Assembly: GCA_002077065.1 (NCBI GenBank) | Contig: NAJO01000021.1 | Span: 124,001-188,000, forward strand | DNA: 64,000 bases | Direction of reading: 5' to 3' | Source: Cryoendolithus antarcticus | Taxonomy: Eukaryota; Ascomycota; Dothideomycetes; Cladosporiales; Cladosporiaceae | Position numbers and translations under genes: made by a program | Shown: piece by piece, positions 22,355 through 33,799 of the stretch | Position numbering within the stretch: position 1 is the first letter of the stretch | Layout: each line of letters opens with the position of its first letter | Notes under the pieces: generated by a model | The model's input: the letters and a program-made list of their open reading frames with translations, nothing else | What the model was told of the DNA's origin: nothing | Databases searched by the model: none

Positions 22355-22975
22355 TCAACGATCCTCAGCCCACTCGTTCTCGCGGCGGATCTGATCCTCC
22401 TCCTCGGGCGTGAAGTCGTTCTGGATGTTGAACGTCTTGCGGATCTCTTCAGGCGACTTGCCCTTGATCATGTTTGCGACGGTCTTGCACCCAACATCGA
22501 GAAGCGCCTTGATGTCCATGTAGTTGGCAGCGAGGATGATCTCGAACAACATCTCCTGGTCGACTTGCATGAACTTCTGGTCCCACTCCTCGATGTCGGT
22601 CGTCTTCTTGCGGGAATCGGCGTCATCGTCCTGGGTCAGCGCAGGGTCGTTCTTGTGGTGAGAGCACCACTCGAGGACCTTCTTGAGAACGTTCTCCGAG
22701 ACCTGAGAGAAGGTGTCAATAAAGTTGACTTTATGGTGGGGTAAGTCAGTGAAGTCACATACGTTCATGATTGGGATGGGCTCGTCGCCTGGAGAGCCAA
22801 GATCCTCGATCATGTTCTTGATCAGCATGGAACGCTCGGCGATCTTGCGCTCTTGGAGGATGTGTCAATCATTGCGCATGATGTTCACGGTGAGTTCAGT
22901 GCGGCGCATACCGGTCTCGATGATCACATTGTCGCTGCTCGACAGCTTGACCTTCTGCTCGCCTTCGGTAGCCAT
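22355..22975 (-). CDS. SKP1: Skp1, SCF ubiquitin ligase adaptor (SconC)
   Basis: Three exons (22912-22975, 22763-22851, 22355-22702) encode 166 residues, normal for Skp1. It bridges cullin-1 and F-box proteins in SCF ligases and is also part of other complexes. The BTB/POZ-like N terminus reads [26 protein letters not shown], then the fungal [20 protein letters not shown] insert. The C-terminal F-box-binding region is intact: [47 protein letters not shown] and the terminal ENEWAEDR. Exon 1 ends in phase 1 and joins AG so that Glu is formed at the junction. Two F-box-type genes lie 7 to 10 kb away. Confidence 0.96.
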
Positions 22976-23707
22976 TGTGGTTGCTGTTGGTGGGGGATAT
23001 GTGTGGTTCGTGTGTTGGTGTGCGAAGGTATTGATATGGAATTGGTGGCAGCTGGTAAGTGTAGTGTCGGAGGATGGGTGTTGGATCAGTGCGTTGCAGT
23101 CAAGAGCGCTCAAGTAGTTTAGGTGGAGCTCGAGAGGCTCTGTGCGGCAGGCAGAACCGGCGCTAAGCAAACCTTCTTGCAGAGGAATGCCTGATTGCTG
23201 CCTGACACATGCATGCACATGCAATTACAGACAAAGTGAATGGACGGAGTGATGTGGAGTAGGCATCCTCTGTTGCACAATGACCTTTACTGCAAGGCTT
23301 ACTGCGATGATTGCCCTCCACTGACAATCAATGAACAAAGTCGGATGCGTCAATTCGCTGAGCACGTGCCTTGACAGGGACTGCAATGAGTAACTCCCAT
23401 CCACGAGTCTCGATCCAACTCTGTCAGAAATGATTGACTCGCACGAGCAGAATCGTAGGCTGATGAATACTATACAACAGTGGAATGGAGTTGGCTTCAA
23501 CAATCAATCAAAGCTTGAGAGAAGGAGAGGCTCCTGTATAAGCCGGGACGACGCGTTGGGTAATCCCGAGTCGGCGCGTGTCTGAAGACGCGACCTTGAG
23601 TGAAGAGGATATCTACATCACTGCACATGCATGTAATGTCATTGTCGATCAGCTCAAGTCTCGCTCACCGAAGACACAAACGATGCCCATAGTCAACCGC
23701 ACTGACG
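22976..23707. promoter_or_regulatory. divergent promoter region of SKP1 and SMP3
   Basis: 732 bases between two outward-facing starts. The SKP1 side has C/A-rich leader sequence. No gene is supported inside; several ATG-initiated frames under 100 codons have no coding bias. Confidence 0.5.
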
Positions 23708-25364
23708 ATGTGGCGGAAGCTATGGCTCTTCCTTGTGCTGGTCCGGCTGTACTTTGCCTTCCAACCCAGCTACATTCATCCAGACGAGCACTTTCAAGGA
23801 CCTGAAGTCATCACTGGTGAGTGAGACTCTCGGATATTGAGCATTCATGGTACATCGCTGATGTTTCCCAGGTCTCGTCTTTGGTCGACCGAGTCATCAA
23901 ACATGGGAATTCAAGTCATCGAATGCTATCCGCAGCTACTTCCCACTAGGGCTCATCTACGGCGCACCTCTGACGCTGCTCAAGTGGATCTGGGAAGGCC
24001 TTGGATATGGCCCAGTGCCAGCTCACGTAGCATTCTACGCATTGCGGCTGGTGATGTTCATGCTCAGCTTCACCCTCGAGGATTGGGCCGTACATGAGCT
24101 GATCCCCCTACCAAAGCACCGCCAAACTGCCATCACTCTCATTGCATCTTCCTACGCTACCTGGACATTCCAGACACACACCTTCTCGAACAGCATCGAG
24201 ACGCTGACCGTGCTCTGGGTACTGGTCTTGATCAGGCGCATTCGCGATGACCCAGCGCATACCCAGAGCACTGCCTGCATTGTGCTTGCATTCCTCGGCG
24301 CCTTAGGCATCTTTAATCGCATCACCTTTCCTGCATTCATATTGATACCTGCAGTACAGCTAGTACCGCACCTCTTGCATAAGCCCCTACGCATACTCGT
24401 AATACTAATCACTGCTGTAATCGTGCTCTTCAGCGCAATACTACTAGACACTTCGATCTACTCTGGCCTATCAGTCTCGAACATCCGCTTCCGCGATCTT
24501 CCCACCAATGCAGTGCTCACACCTTGGAACAATCTCATCTACAATCTCGACTCGTCAAATCTTGCAAAGCATGGCCTCCATCCATTCTATCAGCACTTCT
24601 TGGTAAATCTGCCTCAGCTTCTCGGTCCAGCAGTGCTCCTCTTGCCCTTCGGCAATCACGGCACTCTCTTCTGGACCGCAGTCACTGGTATAGCTCTGCT
24701 GTCTTGCTTCCAGCACCAGGAAGCTCGATTCTTGCAACCCGCCATACCCTTACTTCTTGCCAGCATACGCTTGCCGAAGCGCTTCCATCAAGCCTGGGTG
24801 ACGGCGTGGATCATCTTCAACACTCTTGCGGGCGTTCTATTCGGCACATACCACCAAGGCGGCATCGTGTCTGCGCAGACCTGGGTAGCAGCGCAGCCGA
24901 ACGTGACCGATCTTTACTACTGGAAAACTTACTCCCCGCCCCATTACCTGCTCGACGGACGAGCGGTATTGTATGGCGATCAAGGGGATATAGGTCAGAA
25001 TGGTTCGAGTAGCACGATCGAGGTCATCGACCTTATGGGCCTAGATGGATCTCTTTTAGTAACTCAAATGGCGTCTGCTATGTACTGCGCGTCGATACCG
25101 CCATGGTCCAGAACATTCTTGGTCGCTCCGGCAAGTGCTACTTTTCTCGACCAGTTCACCATTACTGGCACTGTTGATCGGAGCACCGTTGACAGATCAC
25201 ACTATGATCTGCAGCTGAAGGAGGTCTGGCGCCATCGGGCGCACATCGGGATGGACGACCTTGACTTTGGGGAGGATGGCATCTGGCCTACCTTACAGCG
25301 AGTAATTGGTCGTAGAGGGCTGGTCATTTGGGAGGCGAGCAGCATGTATAATTGCTTGCGATGA
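23708..25364 (+). CDS. SMP3: GPI mannosyltransferase 4 (Smp3/PIG-Z family)
   Basis: Two exons (23708-23816, 23872-25364) give 533 residues. The enzyme transfers the fourth, alpha-1,2-linked mannose to GPI precursors in the ER lumen from dolichol-phosphate mannose. The first span is followed by the GT22 lumenal motif HPDEHFQG at residues 24-31. Then come [17 protein letters not shown], typical of the PIG-B/PIG-Z/Alg9/Alg12 superfamily, about nine hydrophobic spans, and a [14 protein letters not shown] motif near the C-terminal half. [12 protein letters not shown] fits Smp3 more than Gpi10. Gpi10 (third mannose) is the main alternative. The short first exon is required for the HPDE motif. Confidence 0.87.
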
Positions 25365-25586
25365 GCAAGAAGCAGATCATTGATCGCGACCTGTCCTACG
25401 CTTGAGACAAGGCATGTACCCTGTTGTCGTCTCTGTCAATGTTATCATTCGGCGCCTTCGGTGTTTCTGTCCTGCGTAATGCTATCACATGTTACTCATC
25501 TCAGCACCCCCAAAAGTCTTACAGATAGCAAGCTCCAGCATGTACATCGTCTCACACCCTTTCCTCATGCATCTCATCATCAAGCA

Positions 25587-26202
25587 ATGGACTCCCGAGG
25601 CCCTCCCACACATACCCTCTCCGTGACAGCTGATCGCGCGAACATGAAAGATATTGTCAAAGGTCCCGGCTCCCCCCCCCACGATGAACACCTTATACAC
25701 CAAGATTCGCACATTCTAAGACTTGGACATAGCCCTCCTTCACACCATCTTCTTCCACCGCATCTTCACGGCCCTCCCTCCCACTACCCACGAAATCCTC
25801 GACACAACCCTGCCCCTCATCACAAACCCCACCTCAATCCCCACAACGCTCGAAACCCACCTCTCAACCCTCCTCCGCTATCTCGACACGCCCTCGCAAT
25901 CCACCTCAACACCATCCGCGACACTGACTCTACAGTTCCTCGAGCGCCGACGACCGCGCAAGACAGGCTGGTTCGGCGGCAAAGGAGAGGAGGAGACTGT
26001 GTGGGAGACTTGGGTTATCGAGGTCAGGGTGAGGGGGATTGAGAGACGGGAGATGGAGGCAGAGTTGCAGGAGGGTGTGAAGAGGGTTATGGGGGCTGTG
26101 GGTGGAGAGGCGGCGGGAGTTGTGCCGCCGATTACGGAGGGTGGGGTGGAGGGGGGAGTGTTTCCTTGGGTCATGGGTGTGAAACGGGGAACCGGAGGCT
26201 GA
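25587..26202 (+). CDS. ATG101: Atg101-like HORMA autophagy protein
   Basis: Two exons (25587-25662, 25721-26202) yield 185 residues. Atg101 is a HORMA-domain partner of Atg13 in the Atg1 kinase complex that starts autophagosome formation. The spliced sequence VKDLDIALLHTIFFHRIF, then LPPTTHEILDTTLP, LTLQFLERRRPRKTGWF, VWETWVIEVRV and the terminal VPPITE matches the fungal Atg101 pattern in order. The donor GTCCCG is weak and sits beside a run of ten C; the acceptor TTCTAAG is adequate. The C terminus ends soon after VPPIT, shorter than in animals. Frame and order are good; splice choice is the least certain part. Confidence 0.78.
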
Positions 26203-26726
26203 ACACGCAGACGTCGGAGAAATCCAGCAGAGAGATATACAGTTGGAACGGGCATGTCTAGGCTGGCTTGGACTATGCGACTGAACTCACGGTATGCTGA
26301 ACGGCATCAGTGGTCCAGGAAACACGACAGACATCGTCATCCTTCGCAGAACTGCTGCGAACGCAATGTCGTCGCCCTTACCTTTACCTGGTCTCGGGAG
26401 CGCTTCAGCAGACAAGAAGTCGAGTCCGGGCACGCGCTCCAGTCTCGACTGCTCGACTGAACGGTGTCCCGCGGTGTTCGCCACTGCGCGAGCCATCTGT
26501 CCGGCTAGGATAGCTCCAGCGTATCGCGCAGCTTTGAAGCACCAGCGTGGAAGTGGCAAAGCGGTCTTAGTAGCCTTGTCCGGCATGAGAGTAGCTATTG
26601 GGTTCAGGTGGCTGTTGGTTTGTGCGTAACGAGTGACGGCTTGGGCAGTACACGCCGTAGACAGTCAGTTTTTGTACATATAGTCATGTCACGTCGTTCA
26701 TCGTTACACCTCCCCTGTGGCGACGC
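26203..26726. other. intergenic between convergent ATG101 and ADI1
   Basis: 524 bases. A 99-codon minus-strand frame (26287-26586, starting MPDKATKTALPLPRW) and an overlapping plus-strand frame (26294-26629) exist, but neither resembles a family or shows clear codon bias, so neither is called. Confidence 0.4.
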
Positions 26727-27374
26727 TCAAGTAATCCTCTGCTCCCCAGGCACAGCATCCAGTGTCCCATCCTTGGCTTGCCCACTCGTGACATTCTCCT
26801 CAGACCCGTCACGCGACTTGAGGTATTCCTTGCGGTAGTCATTTGCGTCCGTACCCTCGCTACGCTTGAGTGGCGTCCACTTGGGGTCTTCCTTGAATAG
26901 TCGCAACGCTTTGGTATACTACGGTGCTCAGTCAGCCATGGAAGCTTGCCATTGGAAGGTACGAGCACTCACATTCTCCTCATCAGTAGTAAATCGATGA
27001 TAAATCCCCGCCGGCATGATCATCAGATCTCCCCTCTCTAACCTCAACCGAATCCACTCATCCCCCTTCCCCCTCACATCAAAGTACCCGCCCCCAGCCA
27101 AAATATACCGAATCTCTTCATCCTCGTGCAGATGCTCGTGGAAGAATGTCTTCACCTTCTCCTCGTAGTTCGGCAGGAGTGTGGGCGAGATCTCAATCTC
27201 GTCTCGGTTCTTGTAGTTGCGGGATGTGGCGATCTTGTTCACTGAGTCGAGGTCATCAGGCAGGTAGTGGTGTGTGACATTCAGAGCTTCGAGAGCCGAT
27301 GGAGGGACGGGGCGGCCGGAGTCATGGGGAAGGCGTTGATCGCCGGGGACGTTGTCGTAGTAGTAGGCTTTCAT
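26727..27374 (-). CDS. ADI1: acireductone dioxygenase (methionine salvage)
   Basis: Two exons (26973-27374, 26727-26918), 197 residues. The cupin enzyme converts acireductone to the keto-acid precursor of methionine, or to an off-pathway product depending on the bound metal. The family pattern is complete: KAYYYDN at the start, [35 protein letters not shown] and [15 protein letters not shown]. Metal ligands are His81, His83, Glu87 and His126. Exon 2 adds [14 protein letters not shown], the usual end of the domain, plus about 40 further residues rich in Lys, Asp and Gly, a modest C-terminal extension compared with about 180 residues in other species. Confidence 0.95.
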
Positions 27375-27658
27375 TTTGGAGAGTGCTCAGGGTGGTAGGA
27401 TTGGAGATGGATGGGTGGAAAGGATTGTCGCATTCGAATACATACTTTGGTAGCCTTTGACTCCCCCACCTAGTCCCCTCGCACGTCATTTGCTAGCACG
27501 TGGCGATACGGGTGGAGATCGACGGGATATCGTGCAAAGCCTAGCACGCAGTATCGAGATTTGAAGCGATTGAATAAGACGAGCATCTGCTACGTTGGCG
27601 CAGTTCAAATTGCTGTACGTCTATGATACATTACTGCCTCCCAAAGTGATCTGCCTCT

Positions 27659-29612
27659 TCACCCTTGCGACATGTGACTCGGCAGATTGTAAGGTGCATA
27701 GTCCATGTGCACGAAAGCGCGGTCAACACTCGGCACGCTCTCCAGCACGTACTGTAAGCTTTCTCCGAGGTCGTGACTATCTCTCAGGCTCGTGGCCTCA
27801 TCTAAAACGATGTCCACCTCGGCCACAAGCTTGTCTCCGCTGTGGTAAGCCTGTAGCCCCTGTATATGTTTGATAGTTTTCGCGAACCGCATGGTAAGAT
27901 AAAGCAAGATGTTTCGCTCATCTGCGCTCGCTGCCGCCCCGGTGAGATTCCGAATGTGCTCGGACGATGTTGTGGACCAGTTGAAGATCACATACAGTGA
28001 TAGCAAGATTCCACCAAGCGGATCGAGCCACCATACTTTGGCGTAGAAGCCAATGAGCGGGAAGACGATGGAGAAGAAGTTGAACACGACGTCTGTCATA
28101 GCGTCCTGAGCAAGCGCCTGAACGGAGGAGTTGTGTATGAGGCGACACCAGAACCAGCAGCCGGCTTTGATGACGACTGTACCAGCCATTATCGCTATCG
28201 CGGGAACCGTGAGCTGGACGATGCTGTGATCAGGCCCGTTAAGCTTCTGCACGCCTTCGAGAGCGACCTGGACGAAGGAGGTAATCATGATGACGGAGAA
28301 GACGAGAACGCCGACGGGCTCGAGACGTCGGCGACCGATCGGGTAAGCCTGTTGTTTGAGTGTCAGTGTCTTTCGACCCACGGGTATAGTTGTAGCTTGG
28401 TTCACTCACATATTGATCGTTCCTTGCGATCAGATACGTCGTGACCCAGATGATCGCAGTCGAAAGGAAGTCCAACGCTGCATCTACCAAGCTCGCAAGC
28501 ACAGATACAGAGGACGACATAGCCACGACAATAATCTTCATAACCAACAGTATGGTGTTCGCAGCAAGGTTGAGGTAGATTGCAACGGTCACAACGCGAG
28601 AAGACGAGTCAGTTTCCTCTTCCACTTCGAAGTCTGGAGGCATGATCTGTACTTCATCCGCGTCGCCAGAATCTTCGTCTTCGGCAGCTTTGCGAGCCAG
28701 CAGAGGCGTGCTCTCGTCATCACGCTTCACGCGGAAGATGTCCTTGGTGCGATTCACTTTGTGAGGTTGCGCACTTAGCTGGCCGTTGCCTTCATGCTGT
28801 GATTCGAGAGTCTCACTGGCTGGTGGCGTGCTTGCTGGTGTCGACTCCTCGCAGATTGTGCTGGGGACGTGCGGCTCATTGCCATGGATCGCAGAGTGCT
28901 GCGGAGCACCTTGCTGATACTCCTGGATCAGGTTGTGCGGCAGACTACTGTCCAGTAGGCGATCAATGTACAAGTAGTTCTGGATCAGCGAGTTGCAGCG
29001 CTCGTAGTACGCGCGCAGTGGTTTGCTCAGCTTGGACAAGTCCTGCTCGGTCTTGTAGTACTTCTCCCAGCGATAGCGAGGGTTGCTATTGCCGATCAGA
29101 CGCTGGGAGCGCATTTGCGGCGTGTTCAAAACGCTCATTCTACGATCGTTCCTGTGCGGTTTGTGGTCAGCACGGGTTGCGAGCAAGGTGTACTACCGTC
29201 CACGGCGCATGCATTGTCTTCAGCGCAGAATAGTCTATTCACCCCTAGCACCATCGCGCGAGACTTACATAGCAGCCGCTTCATGCTCTCCCCACACCGG
29301 CACAAACGCCTGCCTCTTCCCAGTCTCAATATCTCGATCCACTCCATGCTGGTGCCCACTCTCTCGACTCCGCTCCGTACTGCGTCTCTGCAGATCCTCG
29401 CCGAAACTGCTCCGCCGTCTCGTAGACTTGGGCCGTTGGTTCAAGCCAGCGACGTTCGTGCTCGAGCGATTCGATATCAACGTAGGTAGAGCTTGGCCAC
29501 GCGTGGAGAGTGATCTGCCCTCCTCCCCGAGTGGCAGGTAACCTTTCATGCCCGGGAAGCGATAGGTGCGAGGGTGTCCATCGCGATCCTCGGGCGAGGC
29601 GTGGTCGGCCAT
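27659..29612 (-). CDS. cation diffusion facilitator, Mn-CDF type
   Basis: Three exons (29269-29612, 28410-29151, 27659-28348) encode 591 residues. It exports divalent cations, by family analogy Mn2+, into a compartment in exchange for protons. A long Ser/Arg-rich cytosolic leader of about 270 residues precedes the transport domain. Spans carry LVDAALDFLS and QDAMTDVVFN, the DxxxD metal sites of spans 2 and 5 that mark the Mn-CDF branch; Zn-CDFs have HxxxD. AYPIGRRRLEPVG precedes span 3. A ferredoxin-like C-terminal domain ends with HMDYAP. The start ATG 29612 (MADHASPEDRDG) is preferred over an upstream one at 29744. Exon junction phases all agree. Confidence 0.9.
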
Positions 29613-30047
29613 GAATGCAATGCGCCGGACGAAGCCTACGCTTGCGACACGACGTGAGAGTGGATGAAGTGTGAGATCATGACACGTGCAGCTTGCTCGT
29701 TCGCGTGGCTCATAAGCTTTGTTCGAAGTGAGAACATCCACCAAACCTTAACTTGACAGCTTACTTGCCCATTGATCAGAATATATTTCGAATGACAACT
29801 CGCGAATTCTACAACGATTTATGGTCAATGCGAATGCGAATTTGGAAAGCTAGACTCAGTCTTCCTTGGCGGCATCGCGAAACTCCTTGAATGTTGCAGA
29901 TCTCGCAGTCTGGCTATACGAACTCGGTATCATGGTAAGGACATGGAACCGGGAAGCATGAAGCTGGAAATTCCATTCAATGACTCAAACGCCCGCGCAA
30001 CGCCTGCTACGCTATAGCATGTTTCCACTCAACATGATTCCACCGCT
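29613..30047. other. intergenic, upstream of the CDF gene
   Basis: 435 bases; should contain the promoter of the minus-strand CDF gene. No coding signal. Confidence 0.5.
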
Positions 30048-30293
30048 TCAGCGACGGCCTCCATCCGCGTCGGGCCTATACCCACCCGCACCTCGCTCGT
30101 ACATCTCTGGGTGCCGCTCATGGTGGAGCATTGGCGGATTCCTCTTCTCCTCTGCGCATTACTGTGCGCGGTCTGCGCAGCGCCGCTGGCAGGGGTTCGA
30201 GGGCCTACTAGGATTCGCGGACGGATGTACCGCGGGCTTGCCATCGTCCTCGGCACTCTGGGGTTGATAGTTTTTGTTGTCGTATCCGCTCAT
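30048..30293 (-). pseudogene. possible small gene, MSGYDNKNYQ start, cut by TAA
   Basis: ATG at 30293 opens a hydrophilic 44-residue frame (MSGYDNKNYQPQSAEDDG at the start) ending at TAA 30159-30161. The same frame continues with a plausible composition (NPPMLHHERHPEMYERGAGG) to a TGA at 30048. It could be a broken gene, a spliced gene with an intron I could not place, or chance. The opposite strand holds an alternative 64-codon hydrophobic frame at 30111-30305. No family recognised. Confidence 0.25.
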
Positions 30294-31221
30294 GATGGGC
30301 TTTGACTTGGAGCTGACGGTATGAGAGTTGGGCGGTGTCGATCTGGGGTAGTGGGTTGGGGTAGATGGGTAGATGGATGATGATTGATGGTCCGAAAGCG
30401 GTGGTATGGGTGTAAGGATTCCATCGTCCTGAGACTCGCAACGAACTGCTTATAAGCCTAGTCGTCAGAGTCGTCAATGCTGGGGCCCAGATGTAACGGT
30501 AGCTATCCGCGGTGGTCACAACTGTCGCGGCGTGACCGGCACAAGCGTCTATGCTGCTGCGGTGATCGGTCAACGAACCATCTGTTCTTCCGTGCTGTGG
30601 GCGTTCGGATCTAAAATGATCTCTTTGCCAATGCTGAGCATGTCAACGACGCATACTGTCGTGCAGCTCGAAAAACAGGGTAGCGGACCACTCGAGTGGT
30701 CCTCACGGTCGATACTGCTTGTATATGCTGCGCTGCGATAGTAGATCGCCGCTGGTGCTGCTTTCGAAAGCTCCTGGGGAGAACACAACTCTCGCCACCA
30801 GCGTGGCGACGTATGTACTATTGCAGCGGTGCATATACTAGCGTTGTCCTTCCTAGGAGGTCACTGAGCGGTCCGCTTCCTCTGTTGCTCGCGTGGGTTG
30901 AGTGTGTAGACCGTTGGTCATGAAGGGCAGAGTACATCATCGACGTTACTCACAAAACGACTGGCGGTCCCACGGTGATCCATAGGAGTCATAATCATGA
31001 CACGTCCCCAATATTTCGACTTGACACAAAAACGCTCTCTGCGACGATCTGTACCGATCACAGCCCGCACAGGTTCGTCCAGTGTTGCCGAAATCAGACA
31101 GTTGGTGACGTTGGAGACGGAAATAGAGTCAAGCAAGTCAATGAATTACCCAAACGCCCAAGCAGCTAGCCACTTACTCCAGCATATGCTCTCCTGGTAC
31201 CTCTCTCCCATCTATCCCATC
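30294..31221. other. about 0.9 kb with no supported gene
   Basis: Frames are short on both strands and lack coding bias. No repeats, tRNA or family match seen. Confidence 0.45.
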
Positions 31222-31473
31222 TCAACGTCTACCAGGGCCCCAGTACCCATGGCCCCGACTCCCATCGCCATTCCTCCAAGTCGGGCCCGGCATCCACTGC
31301 CCACCGGTGTGAAAGCCGGCCTACATCTGCCGCTCATGGCCGTTCCTCATCTGGCCAACCTGATTGTAGACTCCAGCTCGAGGAGCAAGGAAAGGATTGC
31401 GGGGACCTGAAGCGCGAGTGCGAGGGTCGATTGTGGTGCAGCCGTTTCGGTTGTAGTAGTATCTGCTGTCCAT
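31222..31473 (-). pseudogene. possible small gene, MDSRYYYNRNG start, cut by TAG
   Basis: ATG at 31473 opens 50 codons, MDSRYYYNRNGCTTIDPRTR at the start and PRNPFLAPRAG in the middle, ending in TAG at 31321-31323. The frame then continues for 32 more codons (HTGGQWMPGPTWRNG, HGYWGPGRR) to TGA at 31222-31224. Third positions favour C and G on both sides of the TAG. CAG to TAG mutation, or a real 50-residue protein, are both possible. No family recognised. Confidence 0.3.
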
Positions 31474-32138
31474 TGTAGGAGTGAGGTGCGATCTGGTTCC
31501 GAGTGTATGTTTGGACTTTTTTGCGTGTATGCGTGCAAGTCGGACGGACGTATCGTCGGCTGCTGAGAAAGATGCTGCTAGGTCGGTTGGTGAGTGATTC
31601 AGCATTCTGGCTGGCCGCGAGTTCCCCTCAAGCTAAAGTTATGCCGCCGTCAATGCTGTTGGAGCGGTAGAGCAAGTTCATCGCTTTGACTGACATCGAT
31701 GTCCGCGTAGGTGCGGCAGAGCGCCAGTCTGCGAGTGCGTCCTTGATGCACTACTAGTCCTGAGGTTGAGTACTTGATATTCGGCCTCCCGAAGGGCAGA
31801 TTCCATCGCGCGCTGCGATGGGTGTGCCCAGAATGCAGTGTATGAACCCCAGGGCGTGGACTTGATATCCATTCTTTGGGCCTGCTGCGGTGTAGTGATG
31901 CCAGCAGGGTCAGAGTAAAGTACTGTACGCCCACTAGCTTCCGCATAGCTCCGCCGGCGACGGCAAGCTCGACATCATGTAGCAGATCATGTCAAGAGAG
32001 CATATGGAGGGAAAGTACGATTGAGGGAGCAACGCTAACGAAAAGTCACGAATATGCAAACACAGCGACGGGCGGTGGACTGATTGCACATAGGGAAAAC
32101 AGGAAAAGTTGTCATTGACATACGCACACTGACCCTGG
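31474..32138. other. intergenic; 3' side of YTP1
   Basis: 665 bases. Contains the YTP1 polyadenylation region; no gene supported. Confidence 0.5.
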
Positions 32139-33614
32139 TCACCGTGGACGACCATTCGTGCCCTTGGTCAACGCACCGCCCTCGACATCATCGTCGTCAC
32201 TCATCAAGCCTTCCAGCTCGAACTCTTGTGCATCAGCCGCTTGTCGGTCTGCCGCGTTGGGTATGCGAGGATGGCCGTTTGCAGGGCCGTTGGTCAGTGG
32301 CCGCTCACCATCGTCTTTCCGAGGTGCGGGTACAGCCTTCGTATTGGCAGAGTATAGCGAGAGGAGCATGAGGACGACTGTAGCACTGTCAGTGAGTGAC
32401 AATCAGAGGGACGTAGAGTATAGCATACATAGAAAGAGCAAGAAGCTGATGCTGAACAAGATCAGTATGTACGCCACATGCGTCACATTGTTCGAGGCCA
32501 GCAGCGCCATCTGCTCCTCAGTCGCGCCCATGAACAGGAAGCCGCTGGCGTACAGCAGGAAAGGCGGCAGGTACTGGAAGCTGTTGACTTCATCCTCATC
32601 TCCTCCCTCGATCGTGGACTTGTCCCGCAACACAAAGCTGATCTCCACAACCCTTGTGACGCCCACGCTCATCAGCGTGTATCCGAAGAAAGAGTGCACA
32701 TGAGTACTCAGCTCGAGCGACTGTGGATGCGCGCTCATACCCCAGCCAGTCATGAAAATGACAATCGCGGGTATGAGATTCCGCTTGGGACGGCCTTGCT
32801 TATCGCGTGAAAGCCAGACGCCGACGAGTCCAGCTGCCCACCAGATGATGCCCATGCTCGTGTGCTGTAGATCGTTGCGAACCCACGGCCCTCCCCATCT
32901 ATGCTCAGTGAAGGTGTTCACGCACCCCCAAGCGGCAATCACACAACTGTCCCAGAACTCCTGGCTTCGTCCAGTCCGCTTCAAGAAGCCTGATCCGTTG
33001 ACAAGCAATATCGTGAGCACAATGCCATAGCCTACGAAGGCCGAGCCCATGATGAAGTGTGCAGCACACTGCCCTGTATGCTCACCCTGACAGAAGCCTT
33101 GCGCAGCGATCCCACCAAACAACATCTGCACCCACGCCGCAACCGGGATGAGTCCTCCCAAGATACCGTGTGCCTTGACCTGCAGCGGCCGCACCCTCCC
33201 CAGAAATCCCTTCTCCAGATGTAGCCTCAGATAAACCCCCAACACAACCTGCACAATCAACAACAACATCAACCAGTTTGCGAATCCAGCATGCGCATTC
33301 TTCCCAAACTGCCTCCCCTTATGCAGGTGGCCCAGAAAGTATCCGGGTATCGCGATCGCGCTGCCGAGTATTTGGACAGGGACGTGCCAGCGGGACTTCA
33401 CAAGGCCTAGCACCATGCCAGTGGGGAACAAGATGCCCCATGCAAGAGTCTGGAGGAGGATGTGGATCCAGAGGGTGGTGTCGATGGGTTCCGGGGAGAT
33501 CGCCTCGCCTTCAGGAACGGCATCGTGGCCGCCGTGGGCGAGGACTGTAGCGGCCAGGGCCAGTAGGGTGGAGATGAGAGGCAACATGGCTGGTCGGGTG
33601 CGGAAGGTCGCCAT
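32139..33614 (-). CDS. YTP1: Ytp1-family multi-span membrane protein
   Basis: Two exons (32429-33614, 32139-32377), 474 residues. A signal peptide, LPLISTLLALAATVLAHGG, is followed by a cytochrome-b561-like DUF2427 region (WIHILLQTLAWGILFPTGM, then His-bearing spans) and a second group of spans typical of Ytp1 (HSFFGYTLMSVGVTRVVEI, then YLPPFLLYASGFLFMGATEE). Conserved histidines in the spans could hold haem, but that is inference; yeast Ytp1 has no settled function. The cytosolic tail ends in an acidic DDDDVEGG stretch. The start is chosen at the signal peptide; an in-frame ATG 49 codons upstream is not needed. It faces SWI5 across 185 bases. Confidence 0.88.
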
Positions 33615-33799
33615 CGTGGGGTGTCGATGGTGGGAGTAGGGGTGGGTGGCACTTTCATGAAGTGAGCATGCGCGTCGGATCATCGGTCCGCCTAGATCCG
33701 ACTGCATGGTGAACAACAACGAGATGAATCTGTTGCTGTTTGATACATAATTCCTGAGCATGTGAAAAGCTCATACCTAGGCCATAGACCGCACTCAAC
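33615..33799. promoter_or_regulatory. compact bidirectional promoter of YTP1 and SWI5
   Basis: Only 185 bases separate two outward-facing ATGs, so core promoter elements must be shared or overlapping. No specific site is claimed. Confidence 0.5.

Noticed and set aside
26287..26586. 99-codon minus-strand frame beside ATG101
   Set aside because: It begins with an ATG, but bias is weak and no family is seen; an overlapping plus-strand frame is equally long.
30111..30305. 64-codon plus-strand frame with two hydrophobic segments
   Set aside because: It lacks an ATG at its first codon and is the complement of a hydrophilic minus-strand frame, so hydrophobicity may be a mirror effect.
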